Positions 5,511-8,277 of a stretch of DNA of 8,277 nucleotides are shown here, one piece after another. The stretch comes from Bacteroidota bacterium (GTDB taxonomy: Bacteria > Bacteroidota > Bacteroidia > SXHM01). Where the stretch lies: assembly GCA_005773695.1 (NCBI GenBank), contig SXHM01000194.1:1-8277 (forward strand), given 5' to 3'. The first letter of the stretch is position 1, and each line of letters begins with the position of its first letter. The position numbers and the translations under genes are program-made. Below the pieces are notes generated by a model. That model saw only the letters and a program-made list of their open reading frames with translations. It was not told the origin of the DNA and did not search any database.

Positions 5511-6962
5511 TTACAAACCAAAACCATAATATGTCTTAAAGCCATTAGGATAAATACCTTCTATCAAAACTCCTCCCTTTTTATTCTCCAGCGCCATGCT
5601 GATATCTTCTTTTGTTTTAATCGGTTTGCCATCAATTTTGGTGATGATAAACCCTTCTTTTATTCCTGCACTGCGCAGTTTTCCGCCTGTAAGTCCCATT
5701 ACTTTCATACCCTTGTCAATTTTTAATTTCGACATTTCTTCTTTACTCACCGGCTCAAAATCTGCACCCAAAACAGTGATGTTTTGGCTCAGGTCTTTTA
5801 CAATCCGTTCGGTATCACCATTTTTATTTCTAAGAACTACATTAAACGTTTTCTCTTTTCCGTCTCTCAAAACCGTTACGGGAATTTTATCTCCGGGGCG
5901 GTATTGGGCTACCATTTCCTGTAATTGCGGAACGTTGTCTGAAGTATGATTTCCGATTTGTGTTATTATGTCACCTTCCTCAATTCCTGCCTCAGCTGCC
6001 GCTCCTCCATCGGTAAGTCCGTCAACATAAACACCTTTTTGCACCGAAATGTTTTTCTCGTCTGCAAATTGTGCATCTATATCTTTGATGCTCACCCCAA
6101 TAAAAGCACGTTGCACTTCACCGAACTCCATTAAATCATCCACCACTTTGCGGGCAATATTTACAGGAATAGCAAATGAATAACCCGAATAAGAACCTGT
6201 TTGCGATGCAATAGCGGTATTAATTCCAACCAGTTCTCCGCTGCTGTTTACTAATGCACCACCACTGTTTCCGGGGTTTACCGCAGCATCGGTCTGGATA
6301 AATGATTCAATTGCAAATTGTTCCTGAAGAATATTGATATTTCGGCCTTTTGCGCTTACAATTCCTGCGGTAACGGTTGAGGTTAAGTTAAAAGGATTTC
6401 CCACTGCCAGCACCCATTCACCCACTTTTAAATCATCAGAGTTACCATAAGTAACAAAAGGTAATCCGTTTGCATCAACTTTCAATAAAGCTAAATCAGT
6501 AGTCGGGTCGGTTCCAATCACTTTTGCCTGATATTTTTTATTATCGTTCAGTGTTATTTCTACCTGTTCAGCACCTTCCACCACGTGATTATTGGTTACT
6601 ACAAATCCGTCTTCAGAAATTATTACACCTGAACCGCTAGCCATCTGTGGTTGGTATTTTGGCTCTTGTCCTCCATGCCCTCGAAAAAAATCGCGGAAAG
6701 GGTCATAGAAATCAAAGTAATTATCAACTTCCTGCTGATATTGGGTTTGCACATGAACCACACCATGTACAGACTTTTCAGCCGCTGTTGTAAAATCTAC
6801 TCCAACTTCGGGCGGAGTAACTGCAAAATTTACAGGTTTGGCATCTTGTATTCCACCAGTGCTATAATAAGCAGTTTGTTTTGGGGTTACATAATTGTAA
6901 ATACTTAATGATGCAAAGCCTCCGGCAATTGCAGCTACAAATAAACTCAGGAACTTTTTCAT
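5511..6962 (-). CDS. degP: DegP/DegQ (HtrA) family periplasmic serine protease with two PDZ domains
   Basis: This is an ATP-independent protease and chaperone of the envelope that degrades misfolded or damaged exported proteins. It has 483 residues, close to E. coli DegP. Residues 1-25 (MKKFLSLFVAAIAGGFASLS onward) form a Sec signal or a single N-terminal anchor; no clear cleavage motif is visible. The trypsin-like domain runs about 55-280. The triad is complete: His126 in TNNHVV, Asp156 in TTDLALLK, Ser233 in NPGNSGGAL. An aromatic, acidic stretch at 79-94 (VDNYFDFYDPFRDFFR) matches the position of the LA loop. PDZ1 spans about 283-378 (carboxylate loop near AFIGVSI) and PDZ2 about 395-480 (NITVLGADF, then GIKEGFIITKIDGKPI). 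It ends at a strong terminator and is transcribed away from dapF. DegP, DegQ and DegS-like names cannot be separated by sequence alone; two PDZ domains argue against DegS. The symbol is used in the family sense. Confidence 0.95.
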   Translation of the reverse strand: MKKFLSLFVAAIAGGFASLSIYNYVTPKQTAYYSTGGIQDAKPVNFAVTPPEVGVDFTTAAEKSVHGVVHVQTQYQQEVDNYFDFYDPFRDFFRGHGGQEPKYQPQMASGSGVIISEDGFVVTNNHVVEGAEQVEITLNDNKKYQAKVIGTDPTTDLALLKVDANGLPFVTYGNSDDLKVGEWVLAVGNPFNLTSTVTAGIVSAKGRNINILQEQFAIESFIQTDAAVNPGNSGGALVNSSGELVGINTAIASQTGSYSGYSFAIPVNIARKVVDDLMEFGEVQRAFIGVSIKDIDAQFADEKNISVQKGVYVDGLTDGGAAAEAGIEEGDIITQIGNHTSDNVPQLQEMVAQYRPGDKIPVTVLRDGKEKTFNVVLRNKNGDTERIVKDLSQNITVLGADFEPVSKEEMSKLKIDKGMKVMGLTGGKLRSAGIKEGFIITKIDGKPIKTKEDISMALENKKGGVLIEGIYPNGFKTYYGFGL

Positions 6963-6984
6963 GTGCTATATTTATTTTAAGGTT

Positions 6985-6992
6985 TAACTTTG
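6985..6992 (+). promoter_or_regulatory. Predicted -7 box for dapF (TAACTTTG)
   Basis: A perfect TAnnTTTG match on the plus strand, about 92 bases ahead of the dapF start. No TTG is found at the expected upstream spacing, where degP coding begins. The leader would be about 86 bases. The assignment rests on the -7 box and the absence of a better candidate. Confidence 0.4.
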
Positions 6993-7012
6993 GACTTTAT
7001 TTTTTGTGATTT

Positions 7013-7020
7013 CAAAATTA
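7013..7020 (-). promoter_or_regulatory. Predicted -7 box for degP (TAATTTTG)
   Basis: On the minus strand TAATTTTG (7020-7013) is a perfect TAnnTTTG match, and transcription would start near 7006, about 44 bases before the degP ATG. I see no TTG at the expected -33 position, so an activator or a weaker promoter is possible. The degP start itself has no SD, only an A/T-rich leader. Confidence 0.42.
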
Positions 7021-7083
7021 ACAAAGAGTGTGCCGTTAGGTTCTGATGTCAGTCTTAAAAAATGTTAATGAATTAAGGTTTGC

Positions 7084-7866
7084 ATGATGATTACTTTCTA
7101 CAAATATCAGGGAACAGGTAATGATTTTATCATGATTGATAATCGTGATAAAAAATTCAGCCCTGATTTTCGGACTATAAAAAAACTGTGCGACAGAAGA
7201 TTTGGCATTGGTGCTGATGGTTTGATTTTATTAGAGAACGTAAAAGGCTATGACTTTAGTATGGTCTATTTTAATTCGGATGGAAATGAAAGCACTATGT
7301 GTGGTAACGGAGGACGCTGTATTGTTGCGTTTGCTTCGTTTCTGGGTGTTATAAGAAATAGCACAAAATTTATTGCTATTGATGGCGAACACCAAGCCTC
7401 CATCTTTGAAAACGGAATAGTAAGCCTGAAAATGAAAGATGTTTCGGAAATAGAAAAGTCAGCAAATGACTTTATCCTTGATACGGGTTCGCCACATTTT
7501 ATAAGGTTTGTTGACAATGTTTCAGATGTGGATATTTTTACTGAAGGACGAAAAATCAGAAGAAGCGAACGATTCGCTGCAAATGGCATCAATGTAAATT
7601 TTGTAGAGTTGAGAAATGGAATATTGAATGTCCGCACTTATGAAAGAGGTGTGGAAGATGAAACACTTTCATGCGGAACAGGTGTAACAGCTTCGGCATT
7701 AGCTGTCGCTTCTGCTGGATTGGTAAACGGGAAGGAAGAATGTTCAATAACTGTTCCTGGTGGAAGTTTGAAAGTGAAATATAAATTGCATAAAGAAAAT
7801 TCATATACAGATGTTTGGCTGGAAGGTCCTGCACAGTTTGTTTTTAACGGGGAAATAGAAATTTAG
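7084..7866 (+). CDS. dapF: Diaminopimelate epimerase
   Basis: This enzyme interconverts LL- and meso-diaminopimelate without a cofactor, supplying the peptidoglycan cross-linking residue and the last intermediate before lysine; it is cytoplasmic. At 260 residues it is normal for the family. The N-terminal signature FYKYQGTGNDFIMID (5-19) is clear. The two catalytic cysteines are Cys73 in NESTMCGNGGRC (68-79) and Cys197 in ETLSCGTGVTAS (193-204). The substrate-binding segments GIGADGLI (41-48), NSDGNES (64-70), GSPHF (135-139) and YERGVEDET (186-194) are present. Two ATGs stand side by side at 7084 and 7087; the second gives MITFYKYQG and matches the family start as well. There is no SD. The gene diverges from degP and its stop touches the start of the GNAT gene, so the two are probably cotranscribed. 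Confidence 0.97.
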   Translation: MMITFYKYQGTGNDFIMIDNRDKKFSPDFRTIKKLCDRRFGIGADGLILLENVKGYDFSMVYFNSDGNESTMCGNGGRCIVAFASFLGVIRNSTKFIAIDGEHQASIFENGIVSLKMKDVSEIEKSANDFILDTGSPHFIRFVDNVSDVDIFTEGRKIRRSERFAANGINVNFVELRNGILNVRTYERGVEDETLSCGTGVTASALAVASAGLVNGKEECSITVPGGSLKVKYKLHKENSYTDVWLEGPAQFVFNGEIEI

Positions 7867-8277
7867 ATGATTTTACAAGGAGAAAGAATAAAACTAAGAG
7901 CTGTTGAGCCTTCGGATTCAAATCTGCTTTTCGAATGGGAAAATGACACTACTGTTTGGCATGTTAGTAATACCATTACTCCGTTTTCAAAAGAGGTGAT
8001 TAAACAGTATTTGTCAAGCGCCCATTTAGATATTTATACCACAAAGCAATTGCGCTTGATTATTGAAACAGAAAATAAAAATGCAATCGGTTGTATTGAT
8101 TTATACGATTTTAATCCTTTGCACCTTCGTGCTGGTATAGGTATTCTTATTTCATCTGCTGAACACCGCAGAAAAGGCTATGCAGATGAGGCATTAGCTA
8201 TACTGATTAAATATGCTTTCAATACCTTAAACCTGAATCAGATTTTTTGCGATATCGGAGTTGAAAACACAGGCAGC
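7867..8277 (+). CDS. GNAT family N-acetyltransferase (RimJ/RimL-like), 3' end outside window
   Basis: The frame is open from ATG at 7867 to the last base, 137 codons, and is missing perhaps 30-50 residues compared with usual family members. It likely transfers an acetyl group from acetyl-CoA to an amine. The N-terminus MILQGERIKLRAVEPSDSNL (1-20) is the familiar opening of RimL/SpeG-like members. The acetyl-CoA loop is the R/QxxGxG/A-type RRKGYA (101-106) after the strand IGILIS (91-96), and ENTGS at the edge fits the conserved NxxS that precedes the family's LYEKxGF-like motif. The substrate (ribosomal protein N-terminus, polyamine, other) cannot be told. The start codon directly follows the dapF stop (TAGATG), so translation is probably coupled to dapF. 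As far as I recall, the degP-dapF-GNAT order recurs in Bacteroidota. Confidence 0.9.
   Translation, partial: MILQGERIKLRAVEPSDSNLLFEWENDTTVWHVSNTITPFSKEVIKQYLSSAHLDIYTTKQLRLIIETENKNAIGCIDLYDFNPLHLRAGIGILISSAEHRRKGYADEALAILIKYAFNTLNLNQIFCDIGVENTGS

Noticed and set aside
5596..5949. Open frame of 117 codons antisense to degP
   Set aside because: It is opposite the PDZ-coding region, with no motif or start context; hydrophobic runs are explained by the complement of degP codons.
7073..7081. TAAGGTTTG immediately before dapF as a leaderless promoter
   Set aside because: It has three instead of two bases between TA and TTTG and no TTG upstream; the perfect box at 6985-6992 is a better candidate.
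7266..7637. Open frame of 123 codons antisense to dapF
   Set aside because: It lies wholly inside a well-supported gene, has no recognisable motif, and its composition is what the complement of dapF codons gives.
7876..7885. AAGGAG-like run just inside the GNAT gene
   Set aside because: It falls after the ATG and encodes the conserved QGER of the family N-terminus; no suitable start follows at SD spacing, so it is coding coincidence.

Overview
The window reads as ordinary chromosomal DNA from a Bacteroidota (Bacteroidetes) bacterium. Four things point there: a short primary sigma factor without region 1.1, an S46-family dipeptidyl-peptidase, promoter -7 boxes of the TAnnTTTG type, and mostly Shine-Dalgarno-less starts in AT-rich DNA. 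The sequence alone does not fix the class or genus. I see no tRNA, rRNA, CRISPR array, insertion sequence or prophage gene. No gap between genes exceeds about 190 bases.

Layout. Positions 3-710 (+) hold the C-terminal third of an S46 dipeptidyl-peptidase that looks like the Asp/Glu-specific DPP11 subtype. It overlaps by 4 bases a 707-residue exported protein (707-2830, +) with an alpha-helical TPR-like N-terminal half and an array of WG repeats. A convergent, mostly housekeeping block lies on the minus strand: an N-terminally extended glyceraldehyde-3-phosphate dehydrogenase (2876-4360), the primary sigma factor RpoD (4457-5320) and a DegP/HtrA-type periplasmic protease with two PDZ domains (5511-6962). 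Diverging from degP on the plus strand are dapF (7084-7866), for lysine and peptidoglycan precursor synthesis, and a directly abutting GNAT acetyltransferase (7867-8277) cut by the window edge.

Regulation. A strong GNRA-capped hairpin ends the degP unit and a long bidirectional hairpin separates rpoD from the GAPDH gene. rpoD has a good match to the phylum's own housekeeping promoter (TTG-N19-TACTTTTG) and a strong Shine-Dalgarno sequence, which is unusual for this phylum. The 121-base gap between degP and dapF holds one perfect -7 box per strand, facing each other.

How the genes fit together. The peptidase and WG protein probably form one envelope-directed operon. DegP handles periplasmic protein quality control, DapF feeds meso-diaminopimelate to the cell wall, and RpoD and GAPDH are core functions. 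I found no clear new defence or mobile system. The best candidates for something undescribed are the coupled S46 peptidase/WG-repeat pair, the strong SD on rpoD, and the long GAPDH with an altered cofactor-binding position.
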